Positions 26,997-34,933 of a stretch of 64,000 bases of DNA are shown here, piece after piece (within the stretch, counting starts at the first letter, position 1; every line of letters starts with the position of its first letter). The notes beneath the pieces are model-generated. The model made no database searches and was not told the origin of the DNA. It saw nothing but the letters and a program-made list of their open reading frames with translations. The translations under genes were made by a program, and so were the position numbers. The DNA comes from Niastella caeni (GTDB taxonomy: Bacteria > Bacteroidota > Bacteroidia > Chitinophagales > Chitinophagaceae): NCBI RefSeq assembly GCF_004834005.1, contig NZ_STFF01000002.1:964898-1028897 (forward strand). Reading direction: 5' to 3'.

Positions 26997-27164
26997 AAAT
27001 AAGGTTTGATTGATAAAATGATGGAAAATCTACAAATAACTTTCAGAGTGGGTTGTTTTTGGAAGTATTGCAATGGTTTTATTGTTTGCTGCCGGTTGGA
27101 AAAAACCGCCCCAAAATTTAATTCAGGACGGTTTCCCGTTGTCTAAACTAGTTTGCCCGAATAT

Positions 27165-27464
27165 CTATTGTTTGCTTATTAATTTGTTCTTGCTAATAGG
27201 CACTTTATGTCCTTTTTTATCGATCCAATAATATTTTGAATGCTTGTCAATATAAATGGTTTCACCATTTGGGCCTTCCTTATCCTTATAAACTTTGTCG
27301 GTAATAGCATTTTTGCCTTTTGAAGCCAGTTCGGCTGTTTTATCGCCAACTTTCACCGCACTTTCTTTGACTTTTGTTGTTACATTTTTAGCTGTATCCT
27401 GTGCATTGGCCGAAAAAAATCCTACCAGCAGGGCCAGGATTGAAATACCTATAAACTTTTTCAT
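27165..27464 (-). CDS. Small exported stress-type protein
   Basis: ATG 27464 is used; the longer frame needs TTG 27482. The 99-residue product has a signal peptide (1-21, FFSANAQ) and then a lysine-rich helical repeat region (NVTTKVKESAVKVGDKTAEL, ASKGKNAITDKVYKDKEGPN) like CsbD/YtxH-type low-complexity helices. It ends with GETIYIDKHSKYYWIDKKGH, which looks like a short beta domain. It is preceded by a minus-strand GTGTGAAT promoter (27536-27602), with a ~65-base leader. A periplasmic role in envelope stress is plausible. Confidence 0.8.
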   Translation of the reverse strand: MKKFIGISILALLVGFFSANAQDTAKNVTTKVKESAVKVGDKTAELASKGKNAITDKVYKDKEGPNGETIYIDKHSKYYWIDKKGHKVPISKNKLISKQ

Positions 27465-27535
27465 GATTTTGATGTGCTGCAATGATTCTTACATCTTTTT
27501 AATTTTACTATTACTATTACACATTACAACATGAT

Positions 27536-27602
27536 GCAAAACTGAGTCTATTAGTCCAAACAACTGTTATACAATTAGATAATTAAGTTATATCATTCAC
27601 AC
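27536..27602 (-). promoter_or_regulatory. Stress-block promoter 2 (minus strand)
   Basis: Read on the minus strand, GTGTGAATGATATAAC begins at 27602, and CAGTTTTGC begins exactly 58 bases on (27544 to 27536). The same spacing is seen in four plus-strand copies. It drives the small exported protein at 27165-27464. Confidence 0.75.
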
Positions 27603-27819
27603 ATTTGCTGGCATGCGGATTAATGAGGGTTCCGCACCTCGTGGTATGAGTTTAAAATCAAGATAGCCCCATATCAGTATCAATTACTTGCCTAAGTAGA
27701 TTATAACGAAGATTTTACGTACATTTAAGTACGGACCGCCTCATATCCGGTCTATCAGATTCCCTCCCATCCAGACTGGCATATATGTATACCCATATTA
27801 ATTTAATAAACAATCTTCT

Positions 27820-28380
27820 TTGAAACTATACATTAAAAATATGGTTTGCATCCGCTGCAAGATGGTAGTGAAAGAGGAGCTGACAAAATTGGGATTGCAT
27901 TATACTTCAGTGGAATTAGGGGAAGCAGAAGTTTTGGAAAAAATTTCAACCGAACAACATGATCAGATCAGGGCAGCGTTGTTGAAATCGGGCCTCGAAT
28001 TAATGGACGACAAAAAGAGTGTATTGATACAGAAGATAAAAAATGTTATTATTGAATTGGTGCATTATTCAGAGGAACCATTGGCCATAAATTTTTCTGA
28101 ATTTCTAAGCCAGAAATTAAACCACGATTACACCTATCTTGCCAATCTTTTTTCAGAAGTGCAGGGCACCACGATTGAACAATTCTTAATCGCTCACAAA
28201 ATTGAGCGGGTAAAAGAATTACTTGTATATGATGAACTGAATCTTACGGAAATCGCTTACAAAATGCATTACAGCAGTGTGGCGCATCTTTCGGCTCAGT
28301 TTAAGAAAGTAACCGGCCTCACTCCTTCGCATTTCAAACAACTCAAGAACAAACGACGTTCCATGTTGGACGATTTATGA
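27820..28380 (+). CDS. AraC-type regulator with N-terminal HMA-like domain
   Basis: The 186-residue product starts at TTG 27820; no ATG would retain the N-terminal strand. MKLYIKNMVCIRCKMVVKEE gives a C-x-x-C motif in a heavy-metal-associated (HMA)-like fold of ~70 residues. It is followed by an AraC double HTH (about 95-180): NHDYTYLANLFSEVQGTTIE then LTEIAYKMHYSSVAHLSAQF and the closing KKVTGLTPSHFKQLKN. The same two-domain design recurs in Bacteroidota. The cysteine pair suggests metal or redox sensing (inference). Targets are unknown; it is divergent from the stress-type gene at 27464. Confidence 0.85.
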   Translation: MKLYIKNMVCIRCKMVVKEELTKLGLHYTSVELGEAEVLEKISTEQHDQIRAALLKSGLELMDDKKSVLIQKIKNVIIELVHYSEEPLAINFSEFLSQKLNHDYTYLANLFSEVQGTTIEQFLIAHKIERVKELLVYDELNLTEIAYKMHYSSVAHLSAQFKKVTGLTPSHFKQLKNKRRSMLDDL

Positions 28381-28486
28381 AATGTAACTTATTTAGAGTT
28401 CAGGCACTATTTTAAAAAGATTGTAACAATAATAGAACCATTTCGTATTTAAGGTAATTCGCCCCGGAAAGGAAACTTCACTGAAT

Positions 28487-30349
28487 ATGTTTACGGCGAA
28501 AAATATTGTTTGCCTTTGCATAGCTTTCTGTTTTACATTGCTTCCTTATTGTTGTTCGTATGCTCAAATAAAGGATTCTACGGTACATCACTTACCCAAA
28601 AAGAATATATCCTTTTCTCGGTTTCTATTAAATATAATAATACGAAGAAATGTAGATACATCCATGCAACGGGGTATGCTCATCAGTAAAAATGAGTCGT
28701 CTTTTCTGCCTCACCAGGGCAAAGGCATCAGGCATATACAGATCAAAGAATTCGGGTTTGATAAAACACTTACAGATACGGCAAAAGAAATCAGTTATTT
28801 CGGTAAAGATTTTGTAAAACACCTGCATAGGATCACAAAAGAGAGGATAATACGCAACAATCTTTTCATTAAAGAAAAAACTGCGCTCATTGCTAATTTA
28901 GTCGCAGATAATGAACGATATCTTCGTTCACTGGATTATATACATGATGCACGCATATTCGTAGATACGATTGCGAATGAACCTGATTCTATCGATTTGA
29001 TAGTTGTTACCAAAGACTTCCTTAGTATTACATTTCAACTCAGCCGCGCTACCAAAGAACGGTTTAAAGCAAGAGTAGGGGATGCCAATATAATGGGAAC
29101 GGCACAAAAAATTCAGTTTACAACGTTGCTCGAAAAAAATCGCTATCCGCATTTTGGTTATGAAATACTATACAAAAAAAATAGTATCGGCAGAACGTTC
29201 ATTAATGCAACCATTGGCTATTCAAAGATCCAATCTGATCTGTACGACGGTACCACGCATGAACATTCGTGGCGTATAGCCATCGAAAGGCCACTGGTAT
29301 CACAATACCTGCATGTTGCTGGTGCTATTAAGCTTGCTCATAGCCAAACTTATAATAACTACGTAAAGCCTGATAGTCTGTTCTATTATTATCATTATGA
29401 TACGTATGATGCATGGATTGGGTATAACCTGGGCGTACATAAATTCCTGTTCCTTAAAAATATACTGAACAGGCAATTCATCAGCGTTCGTTATTTTCGA
29501 AACAGGTTTAACCGGGTTCCCTACCAGGTAAACGACGGATTCAATTTCAGGTTCAACAATCGGGAAGCCATCCTGGCCCAGTTCACTTTTTTTAAGCAAA
29601 ATTTTTATAAAACCAATTACGTTTTTGGTTTTGGAATTACAGAAGATGTTCCTTACGGTTATAATATTGCTTTAACTACAGGCTGGTATAAACAGTTGCA
29701 CATGGAAAGGCTCTATACCGGAATCGACGCCAATCTGTATGATGTAACTAATAGGGGATATGTGAGGCAGTACTTTTTACGAACAGAAACATTTTTAAAC
29801 AAAAGCAAAATTCAGGATGCAACCATTTTAATGGGCGCCAGCATCTTCAGCCGTATTTTTAGCTACAGAAACTTAAAAATACGGCAATACCTGCGATTGA
29901 GTTATACGAAGCAATTTAACCGCATTGGTCTTGAACCGCTGGGGATCAATAATGTATTTGGACTTCAATATATTTCTTCTGATTCAGCAAGCGGGCACCA
30001 GCGTTCGAGTGTGCACTCAGAAACATTCTTTTTTCTAAAATACAAAATGTTGGGCTTTAAATTCGCAACATTTGTATCTGCCGATATTGCACTCTTCACT
30101 CCTGAACATAAAAATACTGAAAATTCAGGCTTTTATTTTGGTGTAGGCGGGGGTATACGAACACGCAATGAGAATATATTGTTTGGTACAATAGAATTAC
30201 GGTTCATGTATTTTCCCCGAAAATCACTACAGCACAATGCTTTCAAACTCACCATTGATACCAACCTGCGTTTCAGGTACAATAACAGTTACGTAAAAGA
30301 GCCGGACATTATTCAGGTTAACAGCGATAATAGTAACAATATTTACTGA
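28487..30349 (+). CDS. POTRA/BamA-TamA-like outer-membrane beta-barrel protein
   Basis: The 620-residue product has a signal peptide (1-27, SYAQ). A POTRA-like region follows at about 80-190 (IRHIQIKEFGFDKTLTDT, NNLFIKEKTALIANLVADNE, LRSLDYIHDARIFVDTI, DSIDLIVVTKDFLSITF), and then a ~420-residue C-terminal barrel rich in aromatic strands. These features fit the Omp85 superfamily as a shortened BamA/TamA relative with few POTRAs. Essential BamA is usually longer, so this is an accessory paralogue that might insert particular proteins or lipids. No partner is next to it. Confidence 0.8.
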   Translation: MFTAKNIVCLCIAFCFTLLPYCCSYAQIKDSTVHHLPKKNISFSRFLLNIIIRRNVDTSMQRGMLISKNESSFLPHQGKGIRHIQIKEFGFDKTLTDTAKEISYFGKDFVKHLHRITKERIIRNNLFIKEKTALIANLVADNERYLRSLDYIHDARIFVDTIANEPDSIDLIVVTKDFLSITFQLSRATKERFKARVGDANIMGTAQKIQFTTLLEKNRYPHFGYEILYKKNSIGRTFINATIGYSKIQSDLYDGTTHEHSWRIAIERPLVSQYLHVAGAIKLAHSQTYNNYVKPDSLFYYYHYDTYDAWIGYNLGVHKFLFLKNILNRQFISVRYFRNRFNRVPYQVNDGFNFRFNNREAILAQFTFFKQNFYKTNYVFGFGITEDVPYGYNIALTTGWYKQLHMERLYTGIDANLYDVTNRGYVRQYFLRTETFLNKSKIQDATILMGASIFSRIFSYRNLKIRQYLRLSYTKQFNRIGLEPLGINNVFGLQYISSDSASGHQRSSVHSETFFFLKYKMLGFKFATFVSADIALFTPEHKNTENSGFYFGVGGGIRTRNENILFGTIELRFMYFPRKSLQHNAFKLTIDTNLRFRYNNSYVKEPDIIQVNSDNSNNIY

Positions 30350-30457
30350 GCGTCCAACAAATCCGTTTTATTGGACCAGCCTATGATTTTAAACAGCCTG
30401 AGGATAACCGACGCTCCAGGCCGGGCGATAAGTGAAATTGTAACCTTTTTTATGCAT

Positions 30458-30524
30458 GTGTGAATCATGTAATTCTTTCGTACGCAAATGTAACAAGTAT
30501 TAAAATAAAAGTGCTCACCTTTAC
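30458..30524 (+). promoter_or_regulatory. Stress-block promoter 3
   Basis: GTGTGAATCATGTAATTC begins at 30458 and CACCTTTAC at 30516 (offset 58). The two parts match copy 1 base for base (18 and 9 bases), with the same spacing and a different filler, a strong sign of selection. The ATG of the 113-residue gene is at 30552. Confidence 0.8.
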
Positions 30525-30551
30525 AGGTGTCTATATCGGCACTTAATAATT

Positions 30552-30893
30552 ATGTATATGCCATTTTATTACTACTTTTTTTTATTAATAATGTTAGCAA
30601 TCATATTCCTTGTATTTCGTTCTTTGTTTTTACGGAAAAGGAATATTTCCGTTGAATTATTTGTTAAGGCGCTAAGGAATGAAAATAGCGGGCATTTTGA
30701 GGAAGCAGTAATTAATTATGAATGCGCCCTGCAGGAAGTTAAAAAAATCAGGTTTCACAGTAGTCTGAAAAATAAAATTATTGAAAAGCTTAAGGTGTTA
30801 CATACGTTTATTGAATACAAAAATAATGTGACAATCAAAACAGGATTAAAAGGAAACTGGAATGAAACAGAAGACAAAACTACGACAGCGTAA
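30552..30893 (+). CDS. Small membrane-anchored protein with CsbD-like N-terminal tag at its C-terminus
   Basis: The 113-residue product has an N-terminal membrane anchor (YYYFFLLIMLAIIFLVF), a helical middle that reads like a single TPR hairpin (NENSGHFEEAVINYECALQE), and a tail TIKTGLKGNWNETEDKTTTA. The tail copies the first part of the CsbD-like gene 0.9 kb downstream (TINSGLKGNWNDQKSK) and then stops. It may be a chimera made by recombination with a CsbD-like gene, or a deliberately shared tag. It is transcribed from stress promoter 3. Confidence 0.75.
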   Translation: MYMPFYYYFFLLIMLAIIFLVFRSLFLRKRNISVELFVKALRNENSGHFEEAVINYECALQEVKKIRFHSSLKNKIIEKLKVLHTFIEYKNNVTIKTGLKGNWNETEDKTTTA

Positions 30894-30951
30894 TGTGCCT
30901 TAATTCTTATGAATATTCTTCCTTAAAAAAAAAACATTACTCGAAGTTATA

Positions 30952-31404
30952 CTAATACTGAGGCGTATCGGGTGTTGCGCGATTAGCCCCATTTTGTATG
31001 TGCTTATTTAATTTGACTTGATTATCAGCTATCCTGTTTTTTAGATCCTGGATGTCCTTATCCAATTTATCCAATCTGTCAGATTCTCTCCTGGCATTTC
31101 TGGAATCGCTCTTGGCAGCACCTGCTTTATTATTGGCTTTTCTGGCCAACTTCTTATTCTCAGGGTTATCGCTTAATTTATCTGCTGCGTTTGAATTTTC
31201 ATTCGCAGATTTCTGTGCCTGCTCTGAAGCGTCTTGTTTGTTTTTTGTTTTTTGTTCAACTTGATTTTGTAGTTTGCCCAGTTGCAATTGATCCGAGCTA
31301 ATTCTAGCTACTAAGGAAAGGGAATCTGTATTCACCTTTTGCGCAGATACAGACATACAAAAAACCAACAAACTAATCGAAGTTAATAACAGTACTTTTT
31401 GCAT
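30952..31404 (-). CDS. Exported coiled-coil protein
   Basis: The 150-residue product has a signal peptide (1-21, SVSAQ) and then a long charged helix with heptad character (DQLQLGKLQNQVEQKTKNKQ, SRNARRESDRLDKLDKDIQD). The helix is rich in Ala, Asn, Lys and Asp and predicted to form a periplasmic coiled coil. No enzymatic motif is seen. It is convergent with the 113-residue gene and lacks the GTGTGAAT box upstream, although it lies in the middle of the stress block. Confidence 0.7.
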   Translation of the reverse strand: MQKVLLLTSISLLVFCMSVSAQKVNTDSLSLVARISSDQLQLGKLQNQVEQKTKNKQDASEQAQKSANENSNAADKLSDNPENKKLARKANNKAGAAKSDSRNARRESDRLDKLDKDIQDLKNRIADNQVKLNKHIQNGANRATPDTPQY

Positions 31405-31648
31405 AATGTGTTTTTAAATGTTCAATTAAAACTTTGAGATGATAATTATCGTTCAAAGCACAAACCATGATTTTATAACTTAACCGATTGATTAAAACTT
31501 TGCGGAGAATAGAAAAAAAGAGGAGGGCTTATGATCATTCCCTGTATTGTCAATCTTACTATATTCTGGGAAAATTTAAACAAAGTTACTTAAAAAATGT
31601 CACTCGACTTCCAGTAATTCAAACACTAAATAGCTACCACGCTTATAT

Positions 31649-31715
31649 GTGTGAATGATGTAATTTATTTGTTTAATTATGTAACAATTATCATCAAAAA
31701 CAGGTTCACCTTTAC
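31649..31715 (+). promoter_or_regulatory. Stress-block promoter 4
   Basis: GTGTGAATGATGTAATTT at 31649 and CACCTTTAC at 31707 (offset 58). It sits within the 340-base gap 31405-31746 and leaves about 25 bases of leader before ATG 31747. The rest of that gap shows nothing else. Confidence 0.75.
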
Positions 31716-31746
31716 ACAATTAGCTTTTATTAAAAAACAACGTAAA

Positions 31747-31935
31747 ATGACAATCAACTCAGGATTAAAAGGAAACTGGAATGACCAGAAATCAAAACTT
31801 AAGAAGAAATTTCCTGCACTTACAGATAAGGATTTGTTTTTTGAGATAGGCAGGAAAAACGAAATGTTAGCAAACCTTCAGGTTAAACTGGATAAAACCA
31901 AAGAAGAATTGCAACAAATTATCGAGGCTCTGTAG
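31747..31935 (+). CDS. CsbD-like general stress protein
   Basis: The 62-residue product is start-defined by ATG 31747, directly behind stress promoter 4. The sequence GLKGNWNDQKSKLKKKFPAL then TDKDLFFEIGRKNEMLANLQ follows the CsbD layout (G-N-W..K.K.K.....L.DDDL....G....L...). CsbD-type proteins are short helical proteins highly expressed under general stress; no reaction is known. This one ends with a coiled-coil-like tail instead of the usual D/E-A repeats. Confidence 0.85.
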   Translation: MTINSGLKGNWNDQKSKLKKKFPALTDKDLFFEIGRKNEMLANLQVKLDKTKEELQQIIEAL

Positions 31936-31991
31936 CTATCCTTTCCTTTTACAATCAACCGCTCGTTTTATCCATCCAACGGCGATTTTTT

Positions 31992-32007
31992 CCAAACTTA
32001 AGTTTGG
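31992..32007. repeat. 16-bp perfect palindrome
   Basis: CCAAACTTAAGTTTGG is a perfect palindrome with no loop, 57 bp after the CsbD-like stop. It could bind a dimeric regulator of the small membrane gene at 32134. No identical copy was noticed elsewhere in the window. Confidence 0.5.
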
Positions 32008-32083
32008 AGAATGAGATCATACGCAACAGAAGAATAATCACAACCGAAGATGATCATCGTCATGCAAGTGAGAATAATCAGGT

Positions 32084-32112
32084 TCGTCAGTACTATCTAC
32101 TGACGATTCTTT
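32084..32112 (+). terminator. Hairpin between CsbD-like and lmo0937-like genes
   Basis: A 9-bp perfect stem (TCGTCAGTA/TACTGACGA) with loop CTATC is followed by TTCTTT. It lies 22 bp before ATG 32134, so it either ends the CsbD transcript or acts in the leader of the next gene. Confidence 0.6.
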
Positions 32113-32133
32113 AATTAATAATAAATAGTTTTT

Positions 32134-32289
32134 ATGAGGCATTTATTCTATATCGTTGCTTTCATCTTCATTATTGGATGGCTTGTTGGAGTTCTTGGAT
32201 TTCATACCGGGGGCGCCTTTCACTTGCTGCTAGTTGTTGCAATTGTTGCCGCACTACTAGGCCTTATGCAGGAGAAAACAGTCCATTAG
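32134..32289 (+). CDS. lmo0937-type small membrane protein
   Basis: The 51-residue product, too short for routine ORF calling, reads MRHLFYIVAFIFIIGWLVGV then a HTGG turn, a second hydrophobic segment (HLLLVVAIVAALLGLM) and a short charged end. This is the lmo0937 (DUF5670) pattern: two membrane helices joined by a glycine turn. These proteins accompany stress genes in many Bacteroidota; the function is unknown. No GTGTGAAT box lies directly upstream; a hairpin and a palindrome do. An inverted repeat (TGCGCATT/AATGCGCA, 32299-32324) follows the stop. Confidence 0.85.
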   Translation: MRHLFYIVAFIFIIGWLVGVLGFHTGGAFHLLLVVAIVAALLGLMQEKTVH

Positions 32290-32350
32290 ATGTCACCTTG
32301 CGCATTGGTGAAGCATAATGCGCAGGCAATAACCGCTTTAAATGAGTAAT

Positions 32351-32415
32351 GTGTGAATTATATAACATATTTAAATAATCATATAATGCGCCATGAAATC
32401 AGGCCACTATCTTTG
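32351..32415 (+). promoter_or_regulatory. Stress-block promoter 5
   Basis: GTGTGAATTATATAAC at 32351 and TATCTTTG (32408-32415), a perfect Bacteroidota -7 box (TAnnTTTG). Its TTTG lies one base closer than in the other copies. Predicted start near 32422, just ahead of a terminator-like hairpin. Confidence 0.75.
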
Positions 32416-32447
32416 TTCTGGTTTTTCATAGGATATTGGATTAAATC

Positions 32448-32477
32448 AGGGCTGGATCTTTATCCTGGCCCTTTTTT
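32448..32477 (+). terminator. Leader hairpin with T-tract before cupin gene (possible attenuator or small RNA end)
   Basis: AGGGCTGGAT pairs with ATCCTGGCCCT through a short CTTT loop, followed by six T residues. It lies ~26-55 bases after the start predicted from promoter 5 and 68 bases before the cupin ATG, so most transcripts might stop here as a ~55-base RNA. Confidence 0.65.
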
Positions 32478-32544
32478 ATTATAGTACAACTTCTTCACAT
32501 GACGATTCTATGGAAATAAGGATCATTCAAATAAATTTCAGATT

Positions 32545-32910
32545 ATGGATAACGAAAATAAAAACCAGAGATCAGAAAATATAGAACTCGAAAAATCAAA
32601 ATCACACATCATTGTTGAAATTATTGAGTATGTACCTAATTCGGTGGTAATCAAAACAATTATCAAAAAATCAACCGGAAACATAAGTATAATGTCTTTC
32701 GACAGTGGAGAAGGGTTAACGGAGAAGACATCTCCCTTTGATGTTTTTGCCCAGATCATTGAAGGCAAGGCAGAGATCGTTATTGATAACATAACTAATT
32801 TACTCCAATCAGGCCAGGGAATTATCATACCTGCACATTCGCCAAATTTTATAAAGCCTAACGGGCGGTTTAAAATGATTTTGACTACGATTAAAAGCGG
32901 GTACGAGTAA
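32545..32910 (+). CDS. Small cupin-domain protein
   Basis: The 121-residue product is one beta-barrel of the cupin type: ISIMSFDSGEGLTEKTSPFD (motif 1 region), DVFAQIIEGKAEIVIDN, GQGIIIPAHSPNFIKPNGRF (motif 2 region) and a closing strand. Motif 1 lacks the usual H-x-H pair (TSPFDVF at that place), so the standard metal site is incomplete; only HSPNFI offers a histidine. It may bind ligand without metal. An N-terminal charged extension of ~20 residues precedes the domain. Transcribed from stress promoter 5 through a hairpin leader. Confidence 0.8.
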   Translation: MDNENKNQRSENIELEKSKSHIIVEIIEYVPNSVVIKTIIKKSTGNISIMSFDSGEGLTEKTSPFDVFAQIIEGKAEIVIDNITNLLQSGQGIIIPAHSPNFIKPNGRFKMILTTIKSGYE

Positions 32911-32925
32911 ATGCATTAATTGAAT

Positions 32926-32992
32926 GTGTGAATTATATAATTAATTCATAGAATGCTATAACAGCGCTGCGAGTAAAAATCGCCACTTTTGC
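32926..32992 (+). promoter_or_regulatory. Stress-block promoter 6
   Basis: GTGTGAATTATATAATT at 32926 and CACTTTTGC at 32984 (offset 58). ATG 33017 follows after a short leader (~18 bases). Confidence 0.75.
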
Positions 32993-33016
32993 TATACCTG
33001 GTTAAAATAGCATATT

Positions 33017-33406
33017 ATGAATATACCAACAATTTCATTTAGGGGTACGACTGCACCTGATTATCATCCTTCTATTTTATTCCATTCATATAGAGGTATG
33101 GTCACCGACAATGATAATATTTTTACACCCCTGATTCCTGCAATATTGAAATATTATCGCGGCCAATTTGTTTATTTGATGGCGCAGGAAGTCCGGAATC
33201 TATTGGGCCATATCAATCTATCGGTTGAAATGCTTGAGTCTTTAATAGAGGACAATGACCTTAAAATGTACCTGGATGTTATTACGCGTAACTCGATTCG
33301 AATAAACAATGTGGTAAATAAGTTTATTACATATCAACAGGCGGCTACTTCTGCGCATTTTAATTTGGAAATGATCCGGAACACATTTAGCAAAACAATT
33401 TTGTGA
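33017..33406 (+). CDS. Stand-alone HisKA-like dimerisation domain lacking the phospho-acceptor His
   Basis: The 129-residue product has an N-terminal ~50-residue segment and then a two-helix unit YLMAQEVRNLLGHINLSVEM .. VITRNSIRINNVVNKFITYQ. This aligns with the HisKA helices of sensor kinases (usual H-E-x-R-N-P-L). The phospho-accepting His is Gln and the Pro is Leu; no ATPase domain follows. It cannot act as a kinase. It may form dimers with a real kinase or bind a response regulator, or be a remnant. It is transcribed from stress promoter 6. Confidence 0.75.
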   Translation: MNIPTISFRGTTAPDYHPSILFHSYRGMVTDNDNIFTPLIPAILKYYRGQFVYLMAQEVRNLLGHINLSVEMLESLIEDNDLKMYLDVITRNSIRINNVVNKFITYQQAATSAHFNLEMIRNTFSKTIL

Positions 33407-33751
33407 ATAATAGCGCCATTTAATCACTCGAATCTCCCACTACATTTACAACATTATATTACATCAGTCATAGCCCAGGTAATAAGTTTGAACATGATCT
33501 TTCGTTTTTCCCCATGTACGAATATGTATACAGGACAAGTTCTCCCTCTTACTGAATGAGCAACAGAGATTTAAAACCGGGTCGATTGACTTGATCCGCA
33601 ACATCCCCCAACTTCAACCTGACCTCTCATTAAGCTAACATTATATTTTTTTTATTTTTTCGGGACAACGGCGACTTTCAACTGTCTTATTGATAATAAG
33701 CCTTGAAAAGGACTTATTGTGACTAATTGTAATGCCAGTTAATTAATCTTT
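33407..33751. other. Intergenic region ahead of FecR
   Basis: I see no gene in these 345 bases. A T-rich run (33641-33660) and an imperfect inverted repeat with AATAAG/CTTATT (33695-33718) lie upstream of FecR. No sigma-factor gene or remnant could be recognised where one is normally found. Confidence 0.5.
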
Positions 33752-34933
33752 ATGACAGACATCGCATTGCTGATACATAAGTATCTGAAAGAAGAACTGA
33801 ACAGCCGGGAAAGGCAGGAGCTGGAAGAATGGAAGACGCAATCAGAAAGCAATCAACACATATTTGAAAAATTAACCAATGATGAATATTTGTTATCGGC
33901 AATAAGCGACGCTTATAAAATTGATCCGGATGAAGTAGCGCAGCGAAAAATAAATGCATTGATTGATTCGGATCAACAAACGACAGCAACTAAAATAAGA
34001 TCGATCTGGCCCAGGCTTTCCGTTGCGGCAGCCATTCTGGTGCTGCTTTCAATAACTACTATATATATACTCAGAAAAAAACAAGAACCTGGTACCGACT
34101 TAGTTAATACTTCAAAAGCAAAACAAGATATTACACCAGGTACGCATAAAGCCACGCTGAAACTATCAGATGGCAGATCAATTGTATTGGATAGTGCAGC
34201 ATTGGGACAATTAGCCAAACAAGGTAATGCACAGATAATAAATAAGAAAGGGGAACTGGTTTATTCCGCGCCCAACAAGGGAGGGCAGGAGGGAGCCGTT
34301 CTTTGGAATACTTTGTCAACAGCCAAAGGGCAGACTTATCATTTAAAGTTAAGCGATAACTCAGTCGCATGGTTGAACTCCGAATCATCCATCCGCTTTC
34401 CCGTTTTATTTACAGGCGATAAAAGGCAGGTGGAAATTACGGGTGAAGTGTTTTTTGAAGTAGCTCATGATGCCGACAAGCCTTTTACTGTAATGGCACG
34501 AGGTATTTATGTAAATGTGTTGGGAACGAAATTTAACCTGAATGCTTATGAGGATGAAGAGGCTGTTAAAACTACACTGGTTGAGGGTTTGGTAAAAGTA
34601 TCGAAAGGAGATCAGGGAAAGCAGATAAAACCCGGACAACAAGCACAGGTTATCGCCAATGAAATAAAAATTCTGGATAATGTAGATGTAGATAAAGTTA
34701 CAGCGTGGAGGCAGGGATATTTCAGGTTTAAAGAAGACAAGCTTTCGGAAGCCATGAAAAATATTGCCCGTTGGTATAATATAGAGGTTGTGTTTGAAGG
34801 TAGTGCGGCGAATATAGAGATCAGTGGAAATATTCATAGAAGCTCGAATCTTTCAGAGGTCTTAAAACTCCTTGCTGCCATTGATGTAAATACCAGGATT
34901 GAAGGGCGGAAACTGATCCTGAAAGCTCAATAA
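33752..34933 (+). CDS. FecR-family anti-sigma/sensor protein
   Basis: The 393-residue product has an N-terminal cytoplasmic part (1-88) with LLIHKYLKEELNSRERQELE, a single membrane helix (about 89-108, LSVAAAILVLLSITTIYIL), and periplasmic FecR and C-terminal domains, with TPGTHKATLKLSDGRSIVLD, EITGEVFFEVAHDADKPFTV and WRQGYFRFKEDKLSEAMKNI. It should receive a signal from the TonB-linked SusC at 35163 through that protein's STN domain and regulate an ECF sigma factor. No such sigma lies next to it; the closest candidate is at 23377. Confidence 0.95.
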   Translation: MTDIALLIHKYLKEELNSRERQELEEWKTQSESNQHIFEKLTNDEYLLSAISDAYKIDPDEVAQRKINALIDSDQQTTATKIRSIWPRLSVAAAILVLLSITTIYILRKKQEPGTDLVNTSKAKQDITPGTHKATLKLSDGRSIVLDSAALGQLAKQGNAQIINKKGELVYSAPNKGGQEGAVLWNTLSTAKGQTYHLKLSDNSVAWLNSESSIRFPVLFTGDKRQVEITGEVFFEVAHDADKPFTVMARGIYVNVLGTKFNLNAYEDEEAVKTTLVEGLVKVSKGDQGKQIKPGQQAQVIANEIKILDNVDVDKVTAWRQGYFRFKEDKLSEAMKNIARWYNIEVVFEGSAANIEISGNIHRSSNLSEVLKLLAAIDVNTRIEGRKLILKAQ

